Positions 36,825 to 46,361 are shown, counted from the stretch's first letter. The stretch: DNA of 64,000 bases from Glutamicibacter halophytocola (GCF_001302565.1 NZ_CP012750.1:186001-250000), one strand, 5' to 3'. Made by a program: numbers and translations. Notes: generated from the sequence alone by a model not told the origin.

Positions 36825-38123
36825 ATGCTATCCACGTCCCGCACCGCAAGAATTCTGGCGCTGGCAGCCACTGGCTCGCTGCTTTTCGCCGGATGCGCTT
36901 CCGGATCATCAACGTCCGGGGATTCAGCCGACGGAAGCACCACCGTTACCTGGTGGCACAATTCCAACAACGGCGAAGGCAAGGCCTACTACGAAAAGGT
37001 CGCCAAGGATTTTGAAGCAGAGCACCCAGGCGTGGACGTCGAAGTCCAAGCCATGCAGCACGAAGACATGCTCACCAAACTCGATGCGGCATTCCAAAGC
37101 GGCGACGCGCCGGACGTCTACATGGAACGTGGTGGTGGAGAGCTCGCAGCCCATGTGGCCGCCGGACTGACAAAGGACCTCAGCGACCTGGCCAGCGAAG
37201 AAATCGGCTTCCTGGGCGATACGGCTGGCGGCTGGCAAATTGATGGCAAAACCTACGCCCTGCCCTACTCGCTGGGCGCAGCAGGCTTCTGGTACAACAA
37301 GGCCCTGTTCAAAAAAGCCGGCGTTGAAAAAGCCCCGGAAACCTGGCAAGAACTCCTCGACGCCAGCAAGAAGCTCAAGGGCGCAGGCATCACCCCGCTC
37401 TCGGTGGGCGCGGGCGACAAATGGCCTGCGGCTCACTATTGGTATTACGCCGCAGTCCGCGAATGCTCCGAGCAAACCATGGCCGATTCCGTGGCCAACA
37501 TGGACTTCAGCGACCAGTGCTTCGTGAAGGCCGGCGAAGACGTGGATGAACTGATCAAGGCCGAGCCTTTCAACGCTGGTTTCCTGTCCACCCCGGCGCA
37601 ATCCGGGCCAACTTCGGCCTCGGGCCTGCTCGCCACCGGCAAGGTCGCCATGGAGCTCGCCGGCCACTGGGAGCCAGGCGTGATGCAGGGACTGACCGAA
37701 GACGGCAAGGGCCTTGGGGCTGACACCGGCTGGTTCTCCTTCCCCGCCATCGAAGGCGGCCAGGGCAATCCGGAAGCGCAGCTCGGCGGCGGCGACGCCT
37801 GGGCAGTGGCCCAAGATGCACCGGATGAAGCCGTGGAATTTGCCAAGTACATGCTCTCCGAAAAGGTCCAGCGTGGTTTTGCAGAACTTGATATGGGCCT
37901 GCCGACCAATCCCAAGGCAACGGATGCCGTTGCAGATCCAGCTCTGGCTTCCATGCTGGAAGTGCGCGATAAGGCTCCCTATTTCCAGCTGTACTTTGAC
38001 ACCGCCTTCGGCGCATCCGTGGGAGGCGCCATGAATGATGAAATCGCCTTGCTCTTCGCTGGCAAGTCAGACGCGCAGAAAATCGTTGACGCCAGCCAAG
38101 ATGCCGCCGACTTGGAGAAGTGA
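36825..38123 (+). CDS. Sugar ABC transporter substrate-binding lipoprotein
   Basis: A 432-residue solute-binding protein of the carbohydrate (CUT1) class. The lipoprotein signal ends in LLFAGC, with Cys at residue 24 as the lipid anchor. TTVTWWHNSNNGEGKAYYEK and PDVYMERGGGELAAH are typical of the family. TCAGGAG lies upstream of ATG 36825; earlier starts in the frame would run through the promoter. First gene of the operon. Probably binds a plant-derived oligosaccharide, as judged by the GH3 enzyme at the end of the operon (inference). Confidence 0.93.
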   Translation: MLSTSRTARILALAATGSLLFAGCASGSSTSGDSADGSTTVTWWHNSNNGEGKAYYEKVAKDFEAEHPGVDVEVQAMQHEDMLTKLDAAFQSGDAPDVYMERGGGELAAHVAAGLTKDLSDLASEEIGFLGDTAGGWQIDGKTYALPYSLGAAGFWYNKALFKKAGVEKAPETWQELLDASKKLKGAGITPLSVGAGDKWPAAHYWYYAAVRECSEQTMADSVANMDFSDQCFVKAGEDVDELIKAEPFNAGFLSTPAQSGPTSASGLLATGKVAMELAGHWEPGVMQGLTEDGKGLGADTGWFSFPAIEGGQGNPEAQLGGGDAWAVAQDAPDEAVEFAKYMLSEKVQRGFAELDMGLPTNPKATDAVADPALASMLEVRDKAPYFQLYFDTAFGASVGGAMNDEIALLFAGKSDAQKIVDASQDAADLEK

Positions 38124-39172
38124 TTCGGGTCGTGGCTCAAGAAGCAACTTGTGTATCAAGCTCCGTGGCCGAGCGCACCGCGCCACAGTCGGGCATCAGC
38201 GAACGGCAGGCCGGCGCGCGCAGGGCGGATAAGGCCGAGCGGCGCGGGCGCAGGCCCTCGGACCGGCGCAAAACGCTGGAGATCCTGTTCTTTGTCAGCC
38301 CGGCGCTTGTGCTGATCGCCGTGTTCATGCTGCTGCCCATCATCCAAGCTGTGCGCTTCTCGGTGTACAACTGGAAGGGCTTCGGCCCGCTGGTGGACTT
38401 TGTCGGGCTGAAAAACTACGCACGGGTGCTGCAAAACGAGGTCTTCACCGATGCGATGATCCACAACTTGATCATCATCGGCGGATCCATTGCTCTGCAG
38501 CTGCCCATCGGCCTGGGCCTCGCCCTGCTGCTGAATCGGAAGATGAAGATCCAGTCGCTGCTGCGCACGATCATCTTTGTTCCCTACGTGCTCTCCGAAG
38601 TGATCGCCGGTGTCATCTGGTTCCAGCTGCTGCAGCCCCAGTACGGGGTAATAGACACCATCATGTCCAAGCTCGGCGTCCAAGGCCCGGCCCAGGGCTG
38701 GCTGGGTACACCCGAACTGGCGCTGTGGACCGTGCTGGCGGTGCTGACCTGGAAGTACCTTGGCCTGGCCGTCATCCTGTTCTTGGCCGGGCTGCAGGGC
38801 GTGCCCTCCGAGCTCTACGAAGCCGCGGAGATCGACGGGGCATCCTGGTGGCAAATCCAGCGCAAGATCACCATTCCGCTGCTCGGCCCCACCCTGCGCA
38901 CCTGGGGGTTCCTCTCGATGATCGGCTCGCTGCAGCTGTTCGACATGGTGTGGATCCTCACCGGCGGCGGGCCGGCCAACGCCACCACCACCATGGCCAG
39001 CTTCCTAGTATCCGAAGGCACCAAAAGACAGAATTTCGGTGTGGCCGCAGCCGCCTCGGTGGTGCTGTTCATCGTTGCCCTGGTCCTCGCCGTGTCCTAC
39101 CAGCAGTTTGTCCTCAAGCGGGACTCCCAGCCAGATGGCGGACGAATCAACCCGAAGAAGGTCAAAGCATGA
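38120..39172 (+). CDS. Sugar ABC transporter permease (MalF type)
   Basis: A 350-residue permease with six or more membrane helices. The cytoplasmic EAA loop is visible as ELYEAAEIDGASWWQIQRKI, and LTGGGPANATTTMASFLV is typical of CUT1 permeases. The long, basic N-terminal part (about 50 residues) is cytoplasmic. The GTG start at 38120 overlaps the binding-protein stop by 4 bases; GTG 38132 is an alternative. Confidence 0.93.
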   Translation: MIRVVAQEATCVSSSVAERTAPQSGISERQAGARRADKAERRGRRPSDRRKTLEILFFVSPALVLIAVFMLLPIIQAVRFSVYNWKGFGPLVDFVGLKNYARVLQNEVFTDAMIHNLIIIGGSIALQLPIGLGLALLLNRKMKIQSLLRTIIFVPYVLSEVIAGVIWFQLLQPQYGVIDTIMSKLGVQGPAQGWLGTPELALWTVLAVLTWKYLGLAVILFLAGLQGVPSELYEAAEIDGASWWQIQRKITIPLLGPTLRTWGFLSMIGSLQLFDMVWILTGGGPANATTTMASFLVSEGTKRQNFGVAAAASVVLFIVALVLAVSYQQFVLKRDSQPDGGRINPKKVKA

Positions 39173-40056
39173 GCGCCACCGTGGCCACCGGCCCGCAGCA
39201 CACCCCGGCACAGGCCCTGCGCGCCAAAAAACGAGCCGGGAACCAAGGCGGGAATGTCGCCATTTACGCCATCGCCCTGGCGGTGGTGGCACTGACCCTC
39301 GGCCCGGTGCTCTATGGCATCCTCGGCGGTTTCCGCAGCAACGCGCAACTGGCCGAAAACCCGTCAGGCTTGCCGGAGCCATGGGTGCTGGACAACTATT
39401 CCGGGGTGCTGAAAAACCCGGACTTCTGGCAGTACGCGCTGAATTCGACCATGATCGCGGTCATCACCACGGTGATCGTCGTGGTCCTGGGCATTATGGC
39501 CGCCTATCCGCTGGCCCGCTATCAATTCCGGATGCGCGAGCCGATCTTCATGGTGTTCGTGCTGGGACTGCTCTTTCCCGCTACCGTGGCCATCGTTCCG
39601 CTGTTCATCCTGATCACCCGCGATCTGCATATGGGCAACACCTGGTGGGGCGTGGCCTTGCCGCAGGCGGCCTTCGCACTGCCCATGACCGTGGTCATCT
39701 TGCGCCCGTTCCTCATGGCCCTGCCCCAGGAATTGGAGGAAGCCGCGCAGCTGGATGGGGCCAGCCGGATTGGCTTCTTCTGGCGCATCTTGCTGCCACT
39801 GTCCGGTCCGGGCATGGTCACCGTGGGCGTTCTGGCCTTTGTCGGCTCGTGGAATGCCTACTTGCTGCCGCTGCTCTTGCTGCAAGGGGATATGCGCACC
39901 CTGCCATTGGGTGTTGCGGATTATTCCAGCGAGCACTCTGCGGATACCGCTGGCGTTTTCGCCTTCACCGCCTTGGCGATGATCCCCGCGCTGATTTTTT
40001 TCCTCGCCATGCAAAAGCGCATCGTCAACGGGCTGCAGGGCGCAGTCAAGGGCTGA
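39169..40056 (+). CDS. Sugar ABC transporter permease (MalG type)
   Basis: A 295-residue second CUT1 permease with about six helices and the EAA loop ELEEAAQLDGASRIGFFWRI. ATGA overlap with the first permease gene. No ATP-binding subunit is encoded in this operon. In relatives such as Streptomyces one shared ATPase (MsiK) energises several such transporters, and the same is likely here. Confidence 0.93.
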   Translation: MSATVATGPQHTPAQALRAKKRAGNQGGNVAIYAIALAVVALTLGPVLYGILGGFRSNAQLAENPSGLPEPWVLDNYSGVLKNPDFWQYALNSTMIAVITTVIVVVLGIMAAYPLARYQFRMREPIFMVFVLGLLFPATVAIVPLFILITRDLHMGNTWWGVALPQAAFALPMTVVILRPFLMALPQELEEAAQLDGASRIGFFWRILLPLSGPGMVTVGVLAFVGSWNAYLLPLLLLQGDMRTLPLGVADYSSEHSADTAGVFAFTALAMIPALIFFLAMQKRIVNGLQGAVKG

Positions 40057-40106
40057 GATTGCGGGCCTCCAAGCGCACCCGATCTTCTTTTGAGAATAGG
40101 ATTTTC

Positions 40107-42437
40107 ATGAAAACTGCCGAGCAGACCTGGCGCAATGCCAACCTTCCAACAGATCAGCGCGTTGCCGCGCTTCTAGCGCAGATGACGCTCGAAGAAAAAG
40201 CGGGGCAGCTGGGCTCCTACTGGATCCGTCCGGAGGAGGAACAACACGACGGCGAGAGCAATGTGGCGCCGATGGCCGATACTTTCGGCGGCGGCCCGAG
40301 CTTCGAGACAGCCATCAAGAACGGACTAGGCCACATTACCCGGGCCTTTGGCACCGTTCCGCTGGACCCGGGCCAGGGCCGCGCCCGGCTCGCCGAACTG
40401 CAAGAGCAAGTTATTGCCTCGAACCGCTTCGGAATTCCAGCCATCGCCCATGAAGAGTGCCTGACCGGCTTCACCGCCTTGGGTGCCACCTGCTACCCGG
40501 CATCCATTGCCTGGGGAGCAACCTTCAACCCGGAACTGGTCCAGTCCATGGCAGCGCATATCGGGGCGGATATGAAAAAGATGGGCGTGCACCAGGGCCT
40601 GTCCCCGGTATTGGATGTTGTGCGCGACTACCGCTGGGGACGCGTGGAAGAAACCATTGGAGAAGATCCGCACCTGGTAGGAGAACTCGCTGTCGCTTAT
40701 GTGAAGGGGCTGCAGGGTTCTGGCGTCAATGCCACCCTGAAGCATTTCGCCGGCTACGCCGCTTCGCAGGCCGGACGCAATCACGCACCGGTAGCCATCG
40801 GCCAGCGCGCTTTGGAAGACATCGTATTCCCGCCATTTGAACGAGCAGTGCGCGAAGCCAAGGTCCAGTCGGTGATGAACTCCTACGCGGATATCGACGG
40901 CGAAGCGCCAGCGGCCAGCCGCCGGCTGCTCACCGGCGTACTGCGTGAACGCTGGGGATTCACCGGCACCGTGGTGGCCGACTACTGGGCCGTGAGCTTC
41001 CTGCACAGCATGCATGAAATTGCCGACAGCGAAGATGCTGCAGGACTGCTGGCCCTGAGCGCCGGCATGGATGTGGAACTGCCCGAAACGATCGCCTTCG
41101 CTCGCCTTGCGGAGGCGGTGCGCGACGGCGGCTTGGACGAAACGATCCTGGACACTGCGGTACGCCGCGTGCTCACCCAGAAGATCGAGGCCGGACTGCT
41201 GGATCCTGGCTACAGCCCTGAGCAGGCCTGGCTGGGCACAGACGTGGAATTGGATTCTGGGCAGAACCGGGCGCTGGCCCGTGCCATGGCAGAAGAGTCC
41301 ATCATCCTGCTGCGCAATGAGCAGATCCTGCCATTAACGAACCCGGCCCGCCTCGCGGTGATCGGCCCTAGCGCCACCCAGCCACGCACCCACCTGGGCT
41401 GTTATTCCTTTACCAACCACGTGTACTCGCGCTTCGCCGAACAAGAAGACCACGGCGTGGAGATGGTTTCCATTCTCCAGGCGCTGCGCGAGTCTCCGGC
41501 GCTCGCCGGAAGCCAGATCGAATATGCCCGTGGCGTGGACTTCACGGACCTTGATGATGCGGGTATTGAACAGGCCGTTGAAACAGCTCGGAATGCTGAA
41601 GTGGCGGTAGTGACCGTGGGTGATTTGGCAGGCCTCTTTGGCCGCGGAACGTCCGGTGAAGGGTGCGACGTGGTGGATCTGAAACTGCCCGGGCGGCAAG
41701 CTGAACTTGTTGAGGCCGTGCTGGAAACCGGTACGCCCACCGTCCTGGTATTGGTCACCGGCCGCCCGTATTCGCTGGGGCAATTCGCTGATCGGGCGGC
41801 GGGCATTGTCCAGTGCTTCATGCCAGGGGTGGAAGGCGGACCAGCGTTGGCGGGTGTGCTCACCGGTGAAGTGAATCCTTCGGGCAAATTGCCGGTGCAG
41901 ATCCCTGACCATGTCGGCGGGCAGCCCGGAACCTACCTGGCGCCTAAATTGGGATGGCATTCAGATGGGGTATCGAACCTTGATCCGCGCCCGCTCTATC
42001 CCTTCGGCTACGGACTGTCCTACACGAGTTTCGAAATCTCAGCGCTTCAGTTATCAGCCACGGAAATCCCGACGGCAGGGACGGTGGAAGTCAGCGCGAC
42101 CGTGACCAATACCGGGGAGCGCCAGGGGGCCGAAGCCATTCAGCTGTATCTCTCCGATGAGATCTCGCAGGTAGTTCGCCCACGGCGCTGGCTGGCAGGC
42201 TTTGCGAAGATCAAGCTAGAAGCGGGGGAGTCGAAACGAGTGGCCTTCACTGTGCATGCGGATCGGACCTCGTTTACCGGGCTTGCCGGACGCCGGATCG
42301 TGGAGCCTGGAAAGTTCACTGCGGCTATTGGCTCCAATAGCGAGGATCTGGGCCAGCAGGAAGCGTTCAAGATTGTCGGGGATATCCGCGAAGTCGGTGA
42401 AGGCCGGGTGATGGATACAAGGGTGGTTGTTAGCTAG
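40107..42437 (+). CDS. GH3 family beta-glycosidase
   Basis: A 776-residue glycoside hydrolase family 3 enzyme with the (beta/alpha)8 domain (about 1-330; IPAIAHEECLTGF, YRWGRVEETIGEDPHLVGEL, KHFAGYAA), the nucleophile Asp in GFTGTVVADYWAV, the C-terminal alpha/beta domain (about 390-610) and a fibronectin III-like domain (about 660-750). No signal peptide, so it acts in the cytoplasm on the imported oligosaccharide. Beta-glucosidase or beta-xylosidase activity cannot be told apart by eye. ATG 40107 has TAGGA upstream and lies 50 bases after the permease gene. Confidence 0.93.
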   Translation: MKTAEQTWRNANLPTDQRVAALLAQMTLEEKAGQLGSYWIRPEEEQHDGESNVAPMADTFGGGPSFETAIKNGLGHITRAFGTVPLDPGQGRARLAELQEQVIASNRFGIPAIAHEECLTGFTALGATCYPASIAWGATFNPELVQSMAAHIGADMKKMGVHQGLSPVLDVVRDYRWGRVEETIGEDPHLVGELAVAYVKGLQGSGVNATLKHFAGYAASQAGRNHAPVAIGQRALEDIVFPPFERAVREAKVQSVMNSYADIDGEAPAASRRLLTGVLRERWGFTGTVVADYWAVSFLHSMHEIADSEDAAGLLALSAGMDVELPETIAFARLAEAVRDGGLDETILDTAVRRVLTQKIEAGLLDPGYSPEQAWLGTDVELDSGQNRALARAMAEESIILLRNEQILPLTNPARLAVIGPSATQPRTHLGCYSFTNHVYSRFAEQEDHGVEMVSILQALRESPALAGSQIEYARGVDFTDLDDAGIEQAVETARNAEVAVVTVGDLAGLFGRGTSGEGCDVVDLKLPGRQAELVEAVLETGTPTVLVLVTGRPYSLGQFADRAAGIVQCFMPGVEGGPALAGVLTGEVNPSGKLPVQIPDHVGGQPGTYLAPKLGWHSDGVSNLDPRPLYPFGYGLSYTSFEISALQLSATEIPTAGTVEVSATVTNTGERQGAEAIQLYLSDEISQVVRPRRWLAGFAKIKLEAGESKRVAFTVHADRTSFTGLAGRRIVEPGKFTAAIGSNSEDLGQQEAFKIVGDIREVGEGRVMDTRVVVS

Positions 42438-42440
42438 CAG

Positions 42441-43166
42441 CTACGCGGTGCGCCGGCGCAGGGTCAGCGATCCGACAAGCAGCGCCACGACGATCCACGC
42501 AACGATCACCAGCATGCTGAAAGCAGTGTCCGAATCCGTGGTCCCTGCTGCGACGTCAGAAAGGGCGTCGATGGCATGGGACAGTGGCAGCCAATCGCCG
42601 ATGGATTCAAGGACTCCTGGAAGCTGTTCTCGGGGAAGGATGATTCCCGCCAGCAAGAATTGGGGGATGACCAAGGCCGGCATGAATTGCACGACCTGGA
42701 ATTCCGTGCGGGCGAAGGCGCTGGCCATGAGTCCAAGGCTGATTCCCAGCAGGGCATCCAGCGCGGCCACGGCGAACATCAACCAGAAACTGCCTGAGAT
42801 TTCCAGGCCGCAAACCCAGACGGCAAAGCTCGAGGCAATAATGGTTTGGACGATGGCGATCATGGTGAAAGCCACCGCGTAGCCAAAGATGAATTCCCCC
42901 TTGGCTAGCGGCATGCTCAGAAGCCGTTCAAGCGTGCCGCTGCGCCGTTCTCGCAGAGTGGCGATGCTAGTGACAAGGAACATCACGACAAAGGGAAACA
43001 GGGCAATCATGGATGGGCCGATACGCTGAAAAGCAGGTGTATCGGTGAAAATCCAAGCGATCAATCCGATCAGGAGGCTGGGGACCACGAGCATCAGGGC
43101 AATGGTTCGCGGGTCGTGGCGGACTTGATTCAGCACCCTGCCGGTGGTGGCTAATGTTCTGCGCAT
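42441..43166 (-). CDS. ABC-2 type transporter permease
   Basis: A 241-residue membrane protein with six hydrophobic segments of the ABC-2 exporter type. TLRERRSGTLERLLSMPLAKGEFIFGY is the hallmark of the cytoplasmic loop of this family, and LLAGIILPREQLPGVLESIG follows near the end. The start overlaps the ATPase stop by one base (TAATG), so the two are coupled. It would form a drug- or lipid-exporting complex with the ATPase. Confidence 0.93.
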   Translation of the reverse strand: MRRTLATTGRVLNQVRHDPRTIALMLVVPSLLIGLIAWIFTDTPAFQRIGPSMIALFPFVVMFLVTSIATLRERRSGTLERLLSMPLAKGEFIFGYAVAFTMIAIVQTIIASSFAVWVCGLEISGSFWLMFAVAALDALLGISLGLMASAFARTEFQVVQFMPALVIPQFLLAGIILPREQLPGVLESIGDWLPLSHAIDALSDVAAGTTDSDTAFSMLVIVAWIVVALLVGSLTLRRRTA

Positions 43167-43957
43167 TATTTGCTCCCATCTGCGCTGGCACGGTGCCGAG
43201 GTGCCGAATCAGGGGCAGGGGTGGCATTGTCATGCGAATTCGAAGCGCCCGTATCAATGAGTTTCAAAAACGCGGTCTCCGGATCGGTGGCGCCGGTGCG
43301 TTCCATGAGTTCGTACGGTGTCAGTTGTGCGAGTATTTTTCCTTCTCGGAGCAGCAGGATTTGATCGCAACGCATGGCCTCATCCATAACGTGGCTGGAA
43401 ACCACCAAGCATAAGCCGGTGGCGGCCAGCCGTGCGAATAGGCCCCACAAATCTGCGCGCAGCACCGGGTCAAGCCCGACCGTGGGCTCGTCAAGGATGA
43501 CAATTTCAGGGCTGCCCAGCAGCGCGATGGCCAGTGAGACGCGATTGCGTTGGCCACCCGAGAGGTCAATGACCAGGCTGGAAGCCTGCTCGGAGAGGTC
43601 AGTGCCTTGGATGACACGGTTCACCTCTTCATCGGGGAGCCCAAGAATTTTGGCGAAATAGGCGACGTTCTGCGTTACCGTCAGATCGTCATAGACACTG
43701 GCTGCCTGGGTCATATAGCCGACTTTGTGCCGCAAGGCCTTGCTGCCTGAGGGCAGGCCGTGGACGGTGACGGTGCCGCTGGTGATGATCTGGTTGCCAA
43801 CGATGCTGCGCAGCAGCGTGCTCTTGCCGCTTCCGCTGGGACCGAGCAGCCCGATGATCTTGCCCGCTTCAAGCTGGAAGCTCAGCTGGTCCAGGACCAG
43901 ATTCTTGCCCCTCTTGACGTTGAGCTCTTGCACGTCGATACAAGCCGATTTATTCAT
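43166..43957 (-). CDS. ABC transporter ATP-binding protein
   Basis: A 263-residue ATPase. Walker A is GLLGPSGSGKSTLLRSI, the Q loop GYMTQAASVYDDLTV, the signature IDLSGGQRNRVSLAIALL, Walker B EIVILDEPTVGLDP and the switch His in VVSSHVMDEAMRCD. ATG 43957 is preferred; an earlier TTG in the frame would overlap the tetR end. Its start codon lies in a palindrome that could be the TetR site. It is the middle gene of the order tetR, ATPase, permease. Confidence 0.94.
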   Translation of the reverse strand: MNKSACIDVQELNVKRGKNLVLDQLSFQLEAGKIIGLLGPSGSGKSTLLRSIVGNQIITSGTVTVHGLPSGSKALRHKVGYMTQAASVYDDLTVTQNVAYFAKILGLPDEEVNRVIQGTDLSEQASSLVIDLSGGQRNRVSLAIALLGSPEIVILDEPTVGLDPVLRADLWGLFARLAATGLCLVVSSHVMDEAMRCDQILLLREGKILAQLTPYELMERTGATDPETAFLKLIDTGASNSHDNATPAPDSAPRHRASADGSK

Positions 43958-43969
43958 CACATAATGAAT
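43952..43969. promoter_or_regulatory. Candidate TetR operator over the ATPase start codon
   Basis: Perfect arms ATTCAT / ATGAAT with a 6-base centre. The right arm on the minus strand contains the ATG of the ATPase gene. It lies 24 bases after the tetR stop. Confidence 0.5.
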
Positions 43970-43992
43970 TAGAGACCCGTTTGGCGGACAAG

Positions 43993-44631
43993 TCAATGCT
44001 TTTGGATAGGAAGATCCCCGGTGAGGTAACGCTGAATTGTTGGCGCTACGAGTTCGATGAGCTCATCATCATCCATGGAGGCCAAGGGCTCCAGGGCAAC
44101 AACATACCGGGCGATAATCAGGCCGATGAACTGGCTGGCCACCAGGGCAACACGCGCTTCTGCAGTTTCCTGCGGCAGGCGGGCGCCCACACGGGAGAAA
44201 ATCTCTTTCTGAATGAACGGCTTTAAAATTTTTGCGGCGTTGTTGCTGGAAATCAGCCCTCGAACCATGGCTATCGCAGGTGGCCGAAATGCTGGTTTTC
44301 GCCAAGTGCTGATCAGGGCACTGGTCAGCGAGTAGCCCAATTCTTCCAGCGGTGCGGTTACCGCCTGCCCAATGATGGCTGCCGGGTTGACCGGGAGGTG
44401 CATGGTCTGGATGAAGAGCTCGCCCTTGTCCTTGAAATAGTGGTGCACCAAAGCTGGATCCACTGAGGCGCGGCGGGCCACGGAACGCAGGCTCGCCCCC
44501 TCGAAGCCGGCATGGGCGAATTCCTTGGATGCGGCTTTGAGGATCTTGGACTTTGTTGATCCGGTGGTACTTCCCTTGGGGCGTCCGCGCTTGCGGGCAC
44601 CGGGGACTTCATTCGGTACTGGCTTACTCAC
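43993..44631 (-). CDS. TetR-family regulator of the ABC exporter
   Basis: A 212-residue TetR protein. The N-terminal arm (ARKRGRPKGSTTGSTKSK) precedes the HTH (FAHAGFEGASLRSVARRASV, VHHYFKDKGELF), and the C-terminal domain (about 85-205) matches the TetR_C_17-like group often encoded with ABC-2 exporters. It is transcribed in the same direction as the exporter genes and 35 bases before them, so it probably controls them in response to the exported compound. Confidence 0.93.
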   Translation of the reverse strand: MSKPVPNEVPGARKRGRPKGSTTGSTKSKILKAASKEFAHAGFEGASLRSVARRASVDPALVHHYFKDKGELFIQTMHLPVNPAAIIGQAVTAPLEELGYSLTSALISTWRKPAFRPPAIAMVRGLISSNNAAKILKPFIQKEIFSRVGARLPQETAEARVALVASQFIGLIIARYVVALEPLASMDDDELIELVAPTIQRYLTGDLPIQKH

Positions 44632-44679
44632 TGCTTCAGGATACGTCTCGGGGCTCAGATTCGCTGATGTCCCGGAAAA

Positions 44680-44712
44680 CGCTGAAGGCCGGGCAAAGCC
44701 CGGCCTTCAGCG
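44680..44712 (-). terminator. Terminator of the HAD phosphatase gene
   Basis: Perfect 15-base arms CGCTGAAGGCCGGGC / GCCCGGCCTTCAGCG, loop of 3, followed on the minus strand by GTTTTCC. Confidence 0.9.
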
Positions 44713-44723
44713 TGCATCGAGAA

Positions 44724-45566
44724 CTACTTCTTCGTTGCAGGAGTTTCAGTTGGTTGTGCGCCCTTGGCCAATTCTGCATGCAGGTTCGCTACAGAGGGGT
44801 ACTGCAGGTCCGGGCGGAACGGGAAGGTGTCCATATCTTCGCGGGCGGTGATGCCGGTGAAGACCAAAGCGGTCAGCAGGCCAGCTTCCATGCCAGCAAC
44901 AATGTCGGTGTCCATGCGGTCGCCAATCATTGCCGTGGTTTCCGAATGCGCATCGATGCGGTTCAACGCGGAACGGAACATCATTGGATTCGGCTTGCCC
45001 ACCACGTATGGTTCGCGATTGGTTGCTCGAGAGATCAATGCGGCGATGGCGCCCGTTGCGGGCAAGAGCCCTTCGGCCGATGGGCCGGTGGCGTCCGGGT
45101 TGGTGGCGATGAACTTGGCGCCACCTTCAATGAGCCGGATTGCCTTGGTGATGGCTTCGAAAGAGTAGGTGCGGGTCTCGCCCAGCACCACGTAGTCCGG
45201 GTTCTGGTCGGTCATGATGAACCCTGCATCGTGCAATGCCGTGGTCAAACCCGCTTCACCGATCACAAAGGTGCGGCCACCCGGGCGCTGGCGGGCCAAG
45301 AACTCTGCCGTGGCCATGGCCGAGGTCCAGATGTTCTCCTCTGGAACGTCCAGGCCCGAAGCGAGCAGGCGGGCGCGAAGGTCGCGAGGGGTGAAGATGG
45401 AGTTATTGGTCAAGACCAGGAAACGCAGATTGTTCTCACGCCAGTACCCCATCAACTCTGCGGCACCCTTAACGGCCTGATTTTCGTGGACAAGAACGCC
45501 GTCCATATCAGTGAGCCAGCACTTGATGTCATGGACGGTGCGTGCGGCGCGGTTGGTAGTCGTCAC
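44724..45566 (-). CDS. HAD-IIA family phosphatase (NagD-like)
   Basis: A 280-residue HAD hydrolase. Motif I is CWLTDMDGVLVHENQAV with the nucleophile Asp, motif II FLVLTNNSIFTPRDL with Asn/Ser, motif III around VVGKPNPMMFRSAL (Lys) and motif IV MIGDRMDTDIVAGMEAG. The large C2 cap between motifs II and III defines subclass IIA with NagD and Pho13-like phosphatases, which dephosphorylate small phosphates such as nucleotides or sugar phosphates. Monocistronic. Confidence 0.93.
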   Translation of the reverse strand: MTTTNRAARTVHDIKCWLTDMDGVLVHENQAVKGAAELMGYWRENNLRFLVLTNNSIFTPRDLRARLLASGLDVPEENIWTSAMATAEFLARQRPGGRTFVIGEAGLTTALHDAGFIMTDQNPDYVVLGETRTYSFEAITKAIRLIEGGAKFIATNPDATGPSAEGLLPATGAIAALISRATNREPYVVGKPNPMMFRSALNRIDAHSETTAMIGDRMDTDIVAGMEAGLLTALVFTGITAREDMDTFPFRPDLQYPSVANLHAELAKGAQPTETPATKK

Positions 45567-45704
45567 GAGGTGAAGTCCTCCCTGATGAAATTGTGGTGGG
45601 AGCTATCTGCGTTGAAAGATTCCCCTGCTAATAAAAAGACTACACAGCCTTGGGGAATTGCGCCGTGAACAAGGGCACGATCAGAAAGAACTACGCTTAA
45701 TAGC

Positions 45705-46361
45705 GTGAATCAAGAATTGCATGACCCGGTCAATGACCCCAGCGAGCAGCATGTCATTGGAGTGGGCCCCTGGGAAGGGGAGCTCCCATTAGATGAAAAG
45801 TATGATCCTGAGTTGCTGGAACTTGGCGACCGGCGCAATGTCGCTGACAAATATCGTTACTGGAAAATGGATGCCATCATTGCGGATCTAGACGAGCGCC
45901 GCCATGACTTCCATATCGCCATTGAAAATTGGCAGCATGACATGAATATCGGCACGGTAGTGCGCAGCGCCAACGCGTTCCTGGCCAAGGAAGTGCACAT
46001 TATTGGCCGTCGCCGTTGGAATCGAAGGGGTGCGATGGTGACAGATCGTTACCAACATGTGCGTCATCATCCAACCGTCGAGGATTTTGTTATCTGGGCC
46101 GAATCCGAGGGGCTCACGATATTGGGAATCGACATTTTCCCGGATTCCGTGCCGCTGGAAACCTACGATATTCCCAAGAATTGCGTCTTGGTCTTTGGCC
46201 AAGAGGGGCCGGGGTTGAGCCCGGAAGTTCACGCTGCTGCCAAGGACACCTTGTCAATTGAGCAATTCGGCTCAACGCGTTCAATCAATGCCGCCTCTGC
46301 TGCTGGAATTGCCATGCACGCATGGATCCGCAGGCACGTATTTGGGCAGCGGGTCAGCTAA
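45705..46361 (+). CDS. TrmH/SpoU-family RNA methyltransferase
   Basis: A 218-residue SPOUT methyltransferase. The three motifs are NIGTVVRSANAF, VLVFGQEGPGLSPEV and SIEQFGSTRSINAASAAGIA, which form the knotted SAM site for 2'-O-methylation of RNA. The target nucleotide is unknown. The GTG start at 45705 has no ribosome-binding site and follows AT-rich sequence, so the mRNA may be leaderless. It is divergent from the HAD gene, 138 bases away. Confidence 0.92.
   Translation: MNQELHDPVNDPSEQHVIGVGPWEGELPLDEKYDPELLELGDRRNVADKYRYWKMDAIIADLDERRHDFHIAIENWQHDMNIGTVVRSANAFLAKEVHIIGRRRWNRRGAMVTDRYQHVRHHPTVEDFVIWAESEGLTILGIDIFPDSVPLETYDIPKNCVLVFGQEGPGLSPEVHAAAKDTLSIEQFGSTRSINAASAAGIAMHAWIRRHVFGQRVS

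Noticed and set aside
39039..40106. Open frame before the GH3 gene that would give a 1,132-residue protein
   Set aside because: This part overlaps the second permease gene in another frame, has biased nonsense composition, and the GH3 family N-terminus begins at 40107.
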